56,075 nt of DNA from NCBI GenBank assembly GCA_018703155.1, contig JABJGS010000082.1:1-56075 (forward strand), read 5' to 3'. The position numbers and the translations under genes are program-made. Below are positions 28,341 to 37,670 of this stretch, one piece after another (the first letter of the stretch is position 1; the number at the start of each line of letters is the position of its first letter). The notes under the pieces are model-generated. The model saw nothing but the letters and a program-made list of their open reading frames with translations. It ran no database searches and was not told the DNA's origin. The stretch is from Francisellaceae bacterium. Lineage in GTDB: Bacteria > Pseudomonadota > Gammaproteobacteria > UBA6186 > Azoamicaceae.

Positions 28341-29002
28341 ATTGCCCCTGAGGTAATAGGCTCTGATAATAGAAATGTGTAACTGGGGAAATATTCCTCT
28401 AACCTTAATCCAAAATCATACATCATATTTAATTTACCAACGGCCATACCTGCAAGCATGCCAAACAAATGTGACTCCCATGACATTCCAGGTTCAGCCG
28501 GAATAACACTAAATAAAATACTACCAAAATAGTACATTGTTATTACTGCTAAAACGATGGTAGTAATATTAGGAGAAACGTAAGCCATTATTAGCAGATA
28601 ACCAAAATACCCAGTTATGATACCACTAGCACCAATGTGATTACCTCTTCGCCCTATTAACCACACCATACTTGATTCAATTACACCCACAACAATTGTA
28701 ACTATTAATAAATATATTAACCCTTGAGATAATATGAATGCACCTAAAACTAATAATGGTATTGAATTGAAAAATAAATGATTGAAATTACCATGAAACA
28801 TAAAAGATATAGGGATCCCAATTAAGCCGCGAGCTCTTCTTGGAATAACGCCAAAGCGTGAGAGGTAACTTTTAAAAACGATCCAATTTATAATATTCAC
28901 AGCCCACAGAGCTATTACAATAACTAACATCAGTGGGAAAGACTTAACTAATCCAGAAAAATCATGTGTTAATTGATCCATAAAATGGTTAATGGTAGCC
29001 AT
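28337..29002 (-). CDS. Rhomboid-family intramembrane serine protease
   Basis: 221 residues with about six membrane helices. The catalytic dyad is present: Ser126 in the GASG motif and His178 in the ESHLFG helix, plus H75 and N79 in NHLFFN, the oxyanion-side residues of the family. It cleaves membrane proteins within the bilayer; substrates are unknown. The gene sits between folA and dam and overlaps dam by 4 bases. Confidence 0.9.
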   Translation of the reverse strand: MATINHFMDQLTHDFSGLVKSFPLMLVIVIALWAVNIINWIVFKSYLSRFGVIPRRARGLIGIPISFMFHGNFNHLFFNSIPLLVLGAFILSQGLIYLLIVTIVVGVIESSMVWLIGRRGNHIGASGIITGYFGYLLIMAYVSPNITTIVLAVITMYYFGSILFSVIPAEPGMSWESHLFGMLAGMAVGKLNMMYDFGLRLEEYFPSYTFLLSEPITSGAI

Positions 29003-29043
29003 AGTAATACATCTAAGTTATCAACATACGAGTATAAGAGATG

Positions 29044-29571
29044 TTAACTCAAGTCACAATCCACATTTCTTATAAGCTCAATAGTAGTGAACTCAGCAAA
29101 ATCTGTATTAGCAATTTGCTGCCACTGGGCAGCGTCATAAGCGGGAAAAAACGTATCACCTGAATAGTCTTTATGCACAAATGATAACAATAATTTATTG
29201 GCAAGAGGAAGAAATTGTTGATATACAGTAGCACCACCAATAATCATTACTTCATTACTGCCAGTATCAATAGCTATCTGCAATGCCACTTCTAAATTAT
29301 TGGCTAAATAACAATTATCTGATAATGGCAAGTTATGATCCGAGCTAAGAACGATAGATTTCCTACCAGGCAAAGCACGACGCCCTAAAGAGTCATAAGT
29401 CGTACGCCCCATTATCATTGGCCTGCCCATGGTAAGTTTCTTAAAATTTTTCAACTCTTCAGAGATATGCCATGGCATTTTACTATCTTTACCAATAACT
29501 AAATCTTGAGTCATTGCAGCAATAATAGTAATGCCTATATTGCTATTGGTGCTTTGATTCCTGGATGGCAC
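29044..29571 (-). CDS. folA: Dihydrofolate reductase
   Basis: Regenerates tetrahydrofolate after thymidylate synthesis. Family segments: [51 protein letters not shown] and [11 protein letters not shown]. Length 175 is typical. The start, ATG 29571, lies within the end of thyA and gives a 37-base overlap; no later ATG leaves the first strand intact, so the overlap seems real, though a non-ATG start could shorten it. Confidence 0.95.
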   Translation of the reverse strand: MPSRNQSTNSNIGITIIAAMTQDLVIGKDSKMPWHISEELKNFKKLTMGRPMIMGRTTYDSLGRRALPGRKSIVLSSDHNLPLSDNCYLANNLEVALQIAIDTGSNEVMIIGGATVYQQFLPLANKLLLSFVHKDYSGDTFFPAYDAAQWQQIANTDFAEFTTIELIRNVDCDLS

Positions 29572-30329
29572 TCGTATTCCTCTAAAGTAAAATCATTATA
29601 GACAAAATCATCAATATTTTTAATATCACGATTTATTGTCATTTTTGGCAAACTATATGGGGCTCTCTGTAACTGTAAGTTAGCTTGATCTAAATGATTG
29701 AGATATAAATGTGCATCTCCTAAAGTATGAACAAAGTCACCAACTTCTAGATCGCAAATATTTGCTATCATCATCATCAATAGCGCATAAGAGGCAATAT
29801 TAAATGGTACGCCAAGAAAAACATCGGCAGAACGCTGATATAACTGACAAGATAATTTATTATTTGCCACATAAAATTGAAATAATGCATGACAAGGTGC
29901 CAATGCCATAGCATCTATCTGGCCAACATTCCAAGCACTCACAATTAATCTTCTAGAATCAGGGTTGGTCTTTATTTCGTTGATTACACTAGAAATCTGA
30001 TCAATATGCCCATCAGAATAATCTGGCCATGACCTCCATTGACGCCCATAAACTGGTCCTAAATCACCTTGTTCATTAGCCCATTCATTCCATATAGTCA
30101 CTTTATTATCTTGAAGATATTTAATATTAGTATCGCCTTGTAAAAACCAAAGCAATTCGTGAATAATTGATCGTAAATGACACTTCTTAGTTGTTACTAA
30201 AGGAAAGCCATTGGATAAATCAAACCGCATTTGATAACCAAAAACACTCATAGTTCCAACACCGGTTCTATCAGGTTTTTCCACACCGTTATTAATAATA
30301 TGTTTTACTAATTTTAAATATTCTTGCAT
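29535..30329 (-). CDS. thyA: Thymidylate synthase ThyA
   Basis: Makes dTMP from dUMP using methylene-THF. At 264 residues it is full length and the same size as E. coli ThyA. Catalytic Cys146 sits in [12 protein letters not shown]; also visible are [45 protein letters not shown] and the C-terminal PGIKAPIAI. It overlaps folA, coupling synthesis of the two folate-cycle enzymes, and follows lgt by 9 bases. Confidence 0.98.
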   Translation of the reverse strand: MQEYLKLVKHIINNGVEKPDRTGVGTMSVFGYQMRFDLSNGFPLVTTKKCHLRSIIHELLWFLQGDTNIKYLQDNKVTIWNEWANEQGDLGPVYGRQWRSWPDYSDGHIDQISSVINEIKTNPDSRRLIVSAWNVGQIDAMALAPCHALFQFYVANNKLSCQLYQRSADVFLGVPFNIASYALLMMMIANICDLEVGDFVHTLGDAHLYLNHLDQANLQLQRAPYSLPKMTINRDIKNIDDFVYNDFTLEEYECHPGIKAPIAI

Positions 30330-30338
30330 ATAAAATGC

Positions 30339-31112
30339 TCACCCTAATCTAGCTTTACTCTTGAAATTAAATGCTAATAATAATCCAATAATCACCATGG
30401 GTAATGACAATAACTGCCCCATAGTAAGACCATCGATAACAAACCCTATACCATAATCTGGTTCACGGAAGTACTCAGCTATAAATCTAGTTACCCCATA
30501 CCCAATAAGAAATGTTGCTGAAACAATTCCTGTAATATTAGTTTTTTTACGTACAATATCCAAAAGTACATACAACAAAAAACCCTCCAAAAACATTTCA
30601 TAAAGTGAGGAAGGATGTCTTGCTAACTGACCAACATGAGGAAAAACTACTCCCCAACTAACATCAGTAACTCGCCCCCAAAGTTCGCCATTAATAAAGT
30701 TTCCAAAGCGACCAAGGAATATTCCTATTGGAATAACTGGAGCAACAAAGTCAGTAACCTGAAAATATTTTATATGATATTTTTTTGCAAAAACCCAAAA
30801 ACACAACAAAACTCCAACTGCACCACCGTGAAATGATCTGCCTGGAGCCCAAAATTCAAAAAGTGAAAATGGTCGTGCCATCATTAGTTCTGGCTGATAA
30901 ACCAAAATATAACCAAACCGCCCGCCAATAATAACTCCAATTGCTGCAAAAAAGATCAGGTCACTAACTTGATCTTTGGTCCACCCAGGGCTTACCAGTT
31001 GCCGTCTCTTAATTAATAAAATATACGCAAGAGCAAACGCTACTAAATACAATATTCCATACCAATATATCTGAACTACCCCCAGATCAAGGGCAATAGG
31101 ATCTACAAACAT
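30339..31112 (-). CDS. lgt: Prolipoprotein diacylglyceryl transferase
   Basis: First enzyme of lipoprotein maturation, transferring diacylglycerol to the lipobox Cys at the inner membrane. Seven hydrophobic helices; the signature GRFGNFINGELWGR, the RSFHGG loop and the C-terminal RFIAEYFREPD are visible. I chose ATG 31112, with AGGTGG five bases upstream, giving 257 residues; the ORF extends 21 codons further but those residues do not belong to the family. Confidence 0.96.
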   Translation of the reverse strand: MFVDPIALDLGVVQIYWYGILYLVAFALAYILLIKRRQLVSPGWTKDQVSDLIFFAAIGVIIGGRFGYILVYQPELMMARPFSLFEFWAPGRSFHGGAVGVLLCFWVFAKKYHIKYFQVTDFVAPVIPIGIFLGRFGNFINGELWGRVTDVSWGVVFPHVGQLARHPSSLYEMFLEGFLLYVLLDIVRKKTNITGIVSATFLIGYGVTRFIAEYFREPDYGIGFVIDGLTMGQLLSLPMVIIGLLLAFNFKSKARLG

Positions 31113-31126
31113 ATACCACCTATGTG

Positions 31127-31933
31127 TTAGAAAATCATCACAATTTGCTGCAGTGCTAGACTCAAGATAAAACACAGCATCACCAGCTTAAATATACGCG
31201 GTTGTATTTTTCTAGTCAAAATAACTCCTATTGGAGAAGTTATGAAACTTGCCAAACCAATGGTTGCTACAGCCTTTAGTGAAATTACATCGAATATTGA
31301 ATTTGGACCTAAATGATTACTATACGTAAATATTATTATTGTTGCCGTAATAGATAAGATAAAGTTGCATACAGTACTAATTGCCGTGGCATTTTTTTGA
31401 TCAACCATTCGGTACAATAGCCATGGCACCAATAAAGAACCAACTCCTATGCCATGCCAGGCGCCTAATACTGAAATGAAAAATACTGCATATAAAAGCT
31501 GGTTGTGCTCTAGACTATTTTTAGGATTCAAATCGCTATAGAAGATACTTTTGCATAATCTGAATGCGATAAAAGTAACAATAGCTAAAAATGTAATACT
31601 GGAAAAATTTCTGCCTGTATGACTTAAATATAGAAGTAAACACCGACCTAAAACACTGCCTGTTACAGTCCCAATCAAAAGATACCGTACTAATTTAAAA
31701 TCAATAGTTTTATATTTTAAGTGTGATACGGCACCAGATAATGTAGTGAAAATCATAACTACCAATGAGGTAGAAGATGCCATAAGGTAAATATCGCCAC
31801 TACTTCCAATTGCACCATAATATATCGTTAAAGCTGGTACAACAATGAGACCACCACCGATGCCTAAGGCACCAGAAAAGATCCCAGATACCCCACCAAT
31901 TAAAATAAAAATTATAGGCTCAATAATCCCCAT
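31127..31933 (-). CDS. TauE/SafE (TSUP) family membrane transporter
   Basis: 268 residues with eight or so hydrophobic segments and the duplicated TSUP pattern: GGVSGIFSGALGIGGGLIVVP at the N-terminus and a second copy with HGIGVGSLLVPWLL. The family exports sulfite, sulfoacetate and related organic anions; the substrate here is unknown. It lies between rppH and lgt, as TSUP genes do in many gammaproteobacteria. Confidence 0.88.
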   Translation of the reverse strand: MGIIEPIIFILIGGVSGIFSGALGIGGGLIVVPALTIYYGAIGSSGDIYLMASSTSLVVMIFTTLSGAVSHLKYKTIDFKLVRYLLIGTVTGSVLGRCLLLYLSHTGRNFSSITFLAIVTFIAFRLCKSIFYSDLNPKNSLEHNQLLYAVFFISVLGAWHGIGVGSLLVPWLLYRMVDQKNATAISTVCNFILSITATIIIFTYSNHLGPNSIFDVISLKAVATIGLASFITSPIGVILTRKIQPRIFKLVMLCFILSLALQQIVMIF

Positions 31934-31937
31934 AGCT

Positions 31938-32483
31938 CTATCTTTTCGATTTTTTCTCTTTATGAGGACTTACATATAAACAATCTAAATATGCTTTTTT
32001 ATTATAGCTAAGATTAAAAAAACTATATGATAGTTCTTTTAATGCTTGCCGATAAACCTCTCTTTTAAAACTAACAACATAACGTAATGGATACCAATAA
32101 TTCACCCACTCCCAACCATCAAACTCAGGAGAATCACTAGCATTTAAGTTAATATTTGATTCATCAGATTTTAATTTTAATAAATACCATTTTTGTTTTT
32201 GGCCAATAAAATTTTCTCCGGTACCAGCTCTAATCATATGCCGTGGTAACTTGTAACGTAACCAATGCTTCGTGCTTTTAATAATACTAACATCTTCTCT
32301 TTTTAAACCAATTTCTTCATGCAGTTCACGATAAAGGCAATCATCAACATTTTCATTTTCATCATCCAAACCACCTTGAGGAAACTGCCAAGCATCTTGG
32401 CGAACTCGCTTGCCCCATAAAACTTTACCTTGTGAGCATAGTATTATTCCAACATTAGCTCGGTACCCCTGGCTATCAATCAT
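31938..32483 (-). CDS. rppH: RNA pyrophosphohydrolase RppH
   Basis: Removes pyrophosphate from mRNA 5' ends and so starts RNase E-dependent decay. It begins [15 protein letters not shown], typical of RppH, and has an intact Nudix box [12 protein letters not shown]...RELHEEIGL, followed by WLRYKLP and [13 protein letters not shown]. Length 181 is normal. It precedes tauE and lgt on the minus strand. Confidence 0.96.
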   Translation of the reverse strand: MIDSQGYRANVGIILCSQGKVLWGKRVRQDAWQFPQGGLDDENENVDDCLYRELHEEIGLKREDVSIIKSTKHWLRYKLPRHMIRAGTGENFIGQKQKWYLLKLKSDESNINLNASDSPEFDGWEWVNYWYPLRYVVSFKREVYRQALKELSYSFFNLSYNKKAYLDCLYVSPHKEKKSKR

Positions 32484-32495
32484 AACTAAACCTTT

Positions 32496-33977
32496 TTATT
32501 CATTATTAAAACATACATCTAAATTTTTGACTGCAGCAACTTCATCTACTCTTGATACTGGCAATTTAACCGGTGCATTATAAATACTCTCTACATCCTC
32601 ATCTAATTCAATAAGAATTTTTTCCATAGACAAAATGAATCTATCCATAGTCTCCAAAGACTCCGTTTCAGTAGGCTCTATTAACCAACACTCGGGAACA
32701 ATTAACGGAAAATACATTGTTGGTGCATGAATGCGCTCATCCAATAATCGTTTTGCTAAATCTAATGCGCTAATATGTTTTTCTTTCATTAATTTAGCAA
32801 AGGTTATTACAAATTCATGGGTTGCTCTACGTTCAGGAAATGATACATCACAGCCTAAATCTTTGAATTTATGTTTAAGATAATTAGCATTCAATACCGC
32901 ACACTCTGATACTTCCTGTAATCCACCAGGACCCAAAATTTTAATATAAAGATAAGCTCGCAGTAACACACCAGCATTACCCATAAATGTAGATAATCTC
33001 CCTATGGAACTAGGCCTATCATTTTTATCTAACCACAAATATTTACTTGATGTATCTTTTCCAACAATAGGTATTGGCAAATACTTTGCTAATATTTCAC
33101 AACAAGCAACAGGCCCTGAGCCTGGACCTCCTCCGCCATGAGGTGTTGCAAAAGTTTTATGTAGATTTAAATGCATTACATCAAACCCCATATCCCCTGG
33201 GCGGACTTTCCCTAAAATTGCATTTAAGTTTGCCCCATCATAATACAACAGTCCACCAACATCATGAATTAGTGTTGTTATTTCAATGATATCTTTCTCA
33301 AACAATCCCAAAGTTGATGGATTAGTTAACATTAAGCCTGCAGTTTTATCTGTTATTTTGCTTTTTAGATCACTAAAATCTAAATCACCAGATACTAATG
33401 TCTTAACTTCCTTAATCTTATATCCACACATAACTGCTGATGCTGGATTCGTGCCATGTGCTGAATCTGGTATTAACATTTCATTACGATAATCTTCGTT
33501 ATTATCATGGTGATAAGCTTTAATCATAGCAACACCGGCAAACTCTCCCTGTGCTCCAGCCATTGGTGTTAATGACACACTATGCATTCCAGTTATATGA
33601 GCTAAGTCCAACTGCAATTGATATAAGCACGATAAATAACCTTGTGATAACTCAACTGGCGCCAAAGGATGACGCGACAAAGCATCTTCGCATGTAGCTA
33701 AATTATGAATACCTCTGGGATTATATTTCATAGTACATGAGCCCAAAGGATAAAACTCACCATCTATAGAAAAGTTCTTTTTTGATAAATTGGTAAAATG
33801 ACGCACAACATCAAGCTCAGATAATTGAGGCAAGGCTGGCAGTTGTTGGCGCTGCAATTTTTTTGGAATATAATTGTCATTACTAGCTGTCGGCCAAAGA
33901 TGTTTAGAACATCTTCCTTTTGATGATTTTTCAAAAATACTATCTTGCACTTGCGACCCTCGAAAATATTTCAACAT
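32496..33977 (-). CDS. gcvPB: Glycine decarboxylase (P protein) subunit 2
   Basis: C-terminal half of the two-subunit P protein, which decarboxylates glycine with PLP and loads the aminomethyl group on GcvH. The PLP lysine is in HLNLHKTFATPHGGGGPGSG; FYPLGSCTMKYNP and IPDSAHGTNPASA are further signatures. 493 residues. It starts inside the end of gcvPA (38-base overlap). Confidence 0.97.
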   Translation of the reverse strand: MLKYFRGSQVQDSIFEKSSKGRCSKHLWPTASNDNYIPKKLQRQQLPALPQLSELDVVRHFTNLSKKNFSIDGEFYPLGSCTMKYNPRGIHNLATCEDALSRHPLAPVELSQGYLSCLYQLQLDLAHITGMHSVSLTPMAGAQGEFAGVAMIKAYHHDNNEDYRNEMLIPDSAHGTNPASAVMCGYKIKEVKTLVSGDLDFSDLKSKITDKTAGLMLTNPSTLGLFEKDIIEITTLIHDVGGLLYYDGANLNAILGKVRPGDMGFDVMHLNLHKTFATPHGGGGPGSGPVACCEILAKYLPIPIVGKDTSSKYLWLDKNDRPSSIGRLSTFMGNAGVLLRAYLYIKILGPGGLQEVSECAVLNANYLKHKFKDLGCDVSFPERRATHEFVITFAKLMKEKHISALDLAKRLLDERIHAPTMYFPLIVPECWLIEPTETESLETMDRFILSMEKILIELDEDVESIYNAPVKLPVSRVDEVAAVKNLDVCFNNE

Positions 33978-35292
33978 ATTGCTCTAATTCTATTTCAGTT
34001 TTCACATCTGTAACACAACATAAAATAGCACCCTGAAGCTCAGAATAATTTTTCCCTAACTCATAACCTAGTGTTATTTTATTCGCACTAGCTAGCTCTT
34101 GTAGTTGCGATAAATTATTTTTAGCATCAATTACAAACTCACAATAAAAGGGACTGTCGAACAAAATTTCGACCCCCTCAGCCTCTAACATTTTTTTAAG
34201 TTTATGAGAATTTTGATTGCTTGCCAATGCTACTTTGCTAAGCCCCTGCGATCCCAACAAACTCATGTATATAGTTGATGCCGTCACCATAAGCCCCTGA
34301 TTAGTACATATATTTGACGTGGCTTTCGAGCGCCTAATGTGCTGCTCTCGTGCTTGTAATGTTAAGGTGTAGCAAGTCTGTTTATTGGTATCAACAGTTT
34401 TACCGACTATACGTCCAGGCATATGTCGAACTAATTCATGTGTCGACACAAGAAATCCATAATAAGGACCACCTGAAGATAATGGTATACCTAGAGATTG
34501 CCCTTCACCACAAGCAATATCTGCACCTTTATCTCCCCAAGTTCCAGGAGGGTTTACAATAAAACAACTAACAGGATTAACGACTGCAACTACTAACATG
34601 TTGTGTTCATGCGCATAATTTGTCATCGAATCAACATCTTCTAAAACACCAAAAAAATTGGGTTGACTTATAACTAGTGCATCAAAATCATTATCAATAT
34701 TATCAGTAAATGTCGTTACCCCTGTTTTTCCATCATACTCCAGTTCAACGACATCAATACCCTGCTGCGTAATAATAGTCTTCACCACATCTCGATACAA
34801 AGGATTCGTAGTTTTAGGCAACAAAATCCTTCTTTTAGCTTTTTTTCCTTTAGCACGAACAGCCATTAGTACAGCTTCTGCCAATGCACTAGCTCCATCA
34901 TACAAAGAAGCATTACTTACATCTAAGTTCATGATTTTAGCCATCATGCTTTGATATTCATATATTAGCTGTAACGTACCTTGAGATGCCTCGGCTTGAT
35001 ATGGAGTGTATGCCGTTAGAAATTCACCTCGAAAAGTTAAATCCCACACCGTCGGTGGAGAATAATGTTCATAGCTACCTGCACCAATAAAATTACTAGT
35101 TATCCGGTCTTGTTTTAAGGCGGTCTTAAATTTCCTAGTTAGCTCCAATTCCGACATTGCAGGAGCAATCTCTGGCAAAGAATCAATTCTAATTGATGGT
35201 GGCACTTCATCAAATAATTCCTCTACATTCTCACATCCAATATAACTTAGCATTACAGCAATATCTTCTTCTGTATGTGGCGCATATGTCAT
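33940..35292 (-). CDS. gcvPA: Glycine decarboxylase (P protein) subunit 1
   Basis: N-terminal half of the two-subunit P protein, 450 residues. Signatures: a GAGSYEHYSPPTVWDL motif near residue 70, TPYQAEASQGTLQ, EYQSMMAKIMNLDVSNASLYDGASALAEA and LSSGGPYYGFL. Its tail overlaps gcvPB by 38 bases, so the subunits are tightly coupled. It follows gcvH by 13 bases. Confidence 0.97.
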   Translation of the reverse strand: MTYAPHTEEDIAVMLSYIGCENVEELFDEVPPSIRIDSLPEIAPAMSELELTRKFKTALKQDRITSNFIGAGSYEHYSPPTVWDLTFRGEFLTAYTPYQAEASQGTLQLIYEYQSMMAKIMNLDVSNASLYDGASALAEAVLMAVRAKGKKAKRRILLPKTTNPLYRDVVKTIITQQGIDVVELEYDGKTGVTTFTDNIDNDFDALVISQPNFFGVLEDVDSMTNYAHEHNMLVVAVVNPVSCFIVNPPGTWGDKGADIACGEGQSLGIPLSSGGPYYGFLVSTHELVRHMPGRIVGKTVDTNKQTCYTLTLQAREQHIRRSKATSNICTNQGLMVTASTIYMSLLGSQGLSKVALASNQNSHKLKKMLEAEGVEILFDSPFYCEFVIDAKNNLSQLQELASANKITLGYELGKNYSELQGAILCCVTDVKTEIELEQYVEIFSRVASAR

Positions 35293-35305
35293 TAGTGCAT
35301 GCCTT

Positions 35306-35701
35306 TTATTCGTTATCTAAATCTGAAAGTCGTTCTTTATAATCATCTGGGCTCATAAGTTGATCACAATCTTCAATCCTATGTGGTTTTATTTTCATCA
35401 ACCAACCATCACCATATGGATCACTATTTACACAAGATGTCATATCTTGTAATTCAAAATTAACCTCAATAATCATACCCGCAACAGGCATATAAATATC
35501 AGAGGCAGCTTTTACTGACTCAACCACACAAACATCATCGCCCACATCCATATCTTCATTAATATCGGGCAAATCCACATAGACTACTTCACCCAACTGT
35601 GTTTGAGCATAGTCGGTAACACCAACAACAATACTGCCATCATCTTCTTTTCGAATCCACTCATCTGTATTTGTATAAAATAAACCTACTGGTATATCCA
35701 T
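35306..35701 (-). CDS. gcvH: Glycine cleavage system H protein
   Basis: Lipoyl carrier that shuttles the aminomethyl intermediate between P, T and the shared L protein. Lipoylated Lys64 lies in VVESVKAASDIYMPVAG; the fold begins with YTNTDEWIR and includes TDYAQTQLGEVVYVDLP. Length 131 is typical. It lies 25 bases after gcvT. Confidence 0.98.
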   Translation of the reverse strand: MDIPVGLFYTNTDEWIRKEDDGSIVVGVTDYAQTQLGEVVYVDLPDINEDMDVGDDVCVVESVKAASDIYMPVAGMIIEVNFELQDMTSCVNSDPYGDGWLMKIKPHRIEDCDQLMSPDDYKERLSDLDNE

Positions 35702-35726
35702 TATTATTCAACCTCTAATACATTAA

Positions 35727-36809
35727 CTAAAATGTTGCTTGCCCTGATTTAACAAACGGCATTTTCACAATTTTAATTGCTAAATTTTTCTTTCTACTTT
35801 CTATTAGTAGTTCCTCGTTAACCTTATTTTTATCGATTCGAGCAAAACCAATTGATTGATTTAAAGATGGTGAAATCCCGCCACTAGTAGTAATACCTAC
35901 CTCATCTCCATCACAATATATAGTTTGCCCTGCTCGAATCATACCTTTACCTTGCAAGATCACACCCACAAGAACTTTATTTATTCCTTGAGATTTTAGT
36001 GAAATCAGGGCTTTTTTGCCAATAAATTCACGCTCATTTTTAGCCTTTACTGTCCATGATAAATTAGATTCGTACGGATTAGTGTTAGAATCCATGTCAT
36101 TACCATACAAATTTAATCCAGCCTCCATACGCAAAGTATCTCTAGCGCCCAAACCAATTGGTACAACACCTGATTCCATTAATTTTTGCCACAGAGTTAC
36201 TACTTGGGCACCAGGTAAAATAATTTCCACACCATCCTCACCAGTATAACCAGTTCTAGCTATTAACCAATCATCTGATGGGCACATACAAGAAAATCGC
36301 TCTAAAGCATCTAGATCTTCAATTTCTAAAATTTCTGCAACTTTATCTATCGCATCTGGCCCCTGCACTGCAATCATTGCTAAATCATTTCTATGTGTAA
36401 CTTCAACAGCAAAATCTTTAGAGTGATTTTGTAACCAAATTAAATCCGAGCTTGTAGTCCCAGCATTCACTACTAATCGGTAGTGCTTATCACCTAAATA
36501 ATAAACAATAAGATCATCTAAAATACCCGCCTCTTCATTTAACATACAAGTATATAATGCCTTACCAATAGTTTTCAGGCTTGTTATATCATTAGCTAAC
36601 ATATAACAAAGAAATTCTCGCGCCTGACTGCCTTTAACATCAACACTCGACATATGCGACACATCAAACATGCCAACACTACTACGCACAGCAATGTGTT
36701 CATTTATCTGTGAGCCATAATTTATTGGCATTTGCCAACCAGCAAAATCAACTATCTTAGCATTAGCCGCAACATGATGATTATAAAGAAATGTTTTCTT
36801 TCCAGACAT
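35727..36809 (-). CDS. gcvT: Glycine cleavage system T protein (aminomethyltransferase)
   Basis: Releases ammonia and passes the methylene group to tetrahydrofolate. Family segments: FAGWQMPINYGSQINEHIAVRSSVGMFDVSHM, ARTGYTGEDGVEI (near residue 190), GLGARDTLRMEAGLNLYGND and GGISPSLNQSIGFA. At 360 residues it is full length. It is the first gene of gcvT-gcvH-gcvPA-gcvPB; AGGTG precedes the ATG. No glycine riboswitch fits in the short upstream region. Confidence 0.98.
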   Translation of the reverse strand: MSGKKTFLYNHHVAANAKIVDFAGWQMPINYGSQINEHIAVRSSVGMFDVSHMSSVDVKGSQAREFLCYMLANDITSLKTIGKALYTCMLNEEAGILDDLIVYYLGDKHYRLVVNAGTTSSDLIWLQNHSKDFAVEVTHRNDLAMIAVQGPDAIDKVAEILEIEDLDALERFSCMCPSDDWLIARTGYTGEDGVEIILPGAQVVTLWQKLMESGVVPIGLGARDTLRMEAGLNLYGNDMDSNTNPYESNLSWTVKAKNEREFIGKKALISLKSQGINKVLVGVILQGKGMIRAGQTIYCDGDEVGITTSGGISPSLNQSIGFARIDKNKVNEELLIESRKKNLAIKIVKMPFVKSGQATF

Positions 36810-36844
36810 AAATAGTCACCTAACTACAAGAACCTCTATCACAT

Positions 36845-36874
36845 ACTATATTAACAGAAGCTTTCAAGATGCAA
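36845..36874 (-). promoter_or_regulatory. Candidate sigma-70 promoter of the gcv operon
   Basis: On the minus strand TTGCAT (36869-36874) and TATAGT (36845-36850) are separated by 18 bases, about 36 bases ahead of the gcvT start. Inferred from consensus match and position only. Confidence 0.45.
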
Positions 36875-36879
36875 AAGAA

Positions 36880-36899
36880 AGGGGAGCTTAAGCTCCCCT
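36880..36899 (-). terminator. Rho-independent terminator after the Cys-rich secreted protein
   Basis: A perfect 20-base palindrome (AGGGGAGCTT with its complement) followed on the minus strand by a T-rich tract, 22 bases after the stop of the gene at 36922-37656. It separates the barrel/secreted-protein unit from the gcv operon. Confidence 0.88.
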
Positions 36900-36921
36900 A
36901 ACTAATAATTCCAATAATCTA

Positions 36922-37656
36922 TTAAGTCACAGTAAAAAGCATATTTACTAACATTGGACCCATACCATTTCCAGATTCAACACAGGCGCCACCACCAGTA
37001 ACAGTATAAGCAACCCCAGTACTCGCATCAAACTGGAACTGTATATCCAAAGACTGCCCTTCTTTGAGAGTAAAATTAGTTGGATCTGTCATTACTAAAA
37101 TATTAGGATCATTCATATCAAGACAGGTTTGCTCATTACCTCCAGGTGTACAGTTAGGAATTGAACCTGGATCAACATTGTTCATCGTGGTTTGCATATC
37201 TTGATAACCAACTCGATTAGTATTAAAAGCTGTATTTTTAGCTGCACAAGCAACTGAATCACCGCCTCCACCACCAGAGGCAAAACCTGCGCTCTGGATC
37301 CTGAAACGTTTATCTACATGAGCTTTAGTTTTCACATAAGTGCCAACTGATAGATTGGAACTAATAAAACTACCCAAAGCTACACCTACGCCAACTGAAG
37401 CTCCATCAAAATTATTCGGGCTACCAAAACAAGATTCATTATTATTAGAATCATAGAAACAAAATTTCATTATTCTAAACTCATACATATTGGCTTCATT
37501 AAAGCAGCCAATAGGTCCCCCAGCATTAACAGATGGATTATCACAACAAAGAGCTCCAATACCAGCAGAAGCTAACGCACTAGCAGTACAAGCAGCATTG
37601 GTTATTGGTGCAAAAAACACCATTATTAACAATATAAATTTTATAGATACTCTCAT
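36922..37656 (-). CDS. Exported cysteine-rich protein, partner of the beta-barrel
   Basis: 244 residues with a signal peptide (hydrophobic core 7-18, cleavage likely after TNA, residue 21). The mature protein has ten cysteines, at 23, 37, 38, 51, 66, 76 and four later, so disulfides are likely. The middle has small-residue-rich strands and a GGGGG stretch; the C-terminal part (EGQSLDIQFQFDASTG onward) looks like a beta-sandwich. I recognise no family. It lies 14 bases after the intimin-like barrel, which lacks a passenger, and is followed by a terminator, so the two genes form one unit. DsbC (20658-21398) could help it fold. Confidence 0.75.
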   Translation of the reverse strand: MRVSIKFILLIMVFFAPITNAACTASALASAGIGALCCDNPSVNAGGPIGCFNEANMYEFRIMKFCFYDSNNNESCFGSPNNFDGASVGVGVALGSFISSNLSVGTYVKTKAHVDKRFRIQSAGFASGGGGGDSVACAAKNTAFNTNRVGYQDMQTTMNNVDPGSIPNCTPGGNEQTCLDMNDPNILVMTDPTNFTLKEGQSLDIQFQFDASTGVAYTVTGGGACVESGNGMGPMLVNMLFTVT

Positions 37657-37670
37657 TTTTAGTAACCTCT

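Noticed and set aside
36810-36879. Glycine riboswitch ahead of gcvT
   Set aside because: Only about 70 bases separate the terminator from the ATG, and none of the conserved glycine-aptamer blocks are present.
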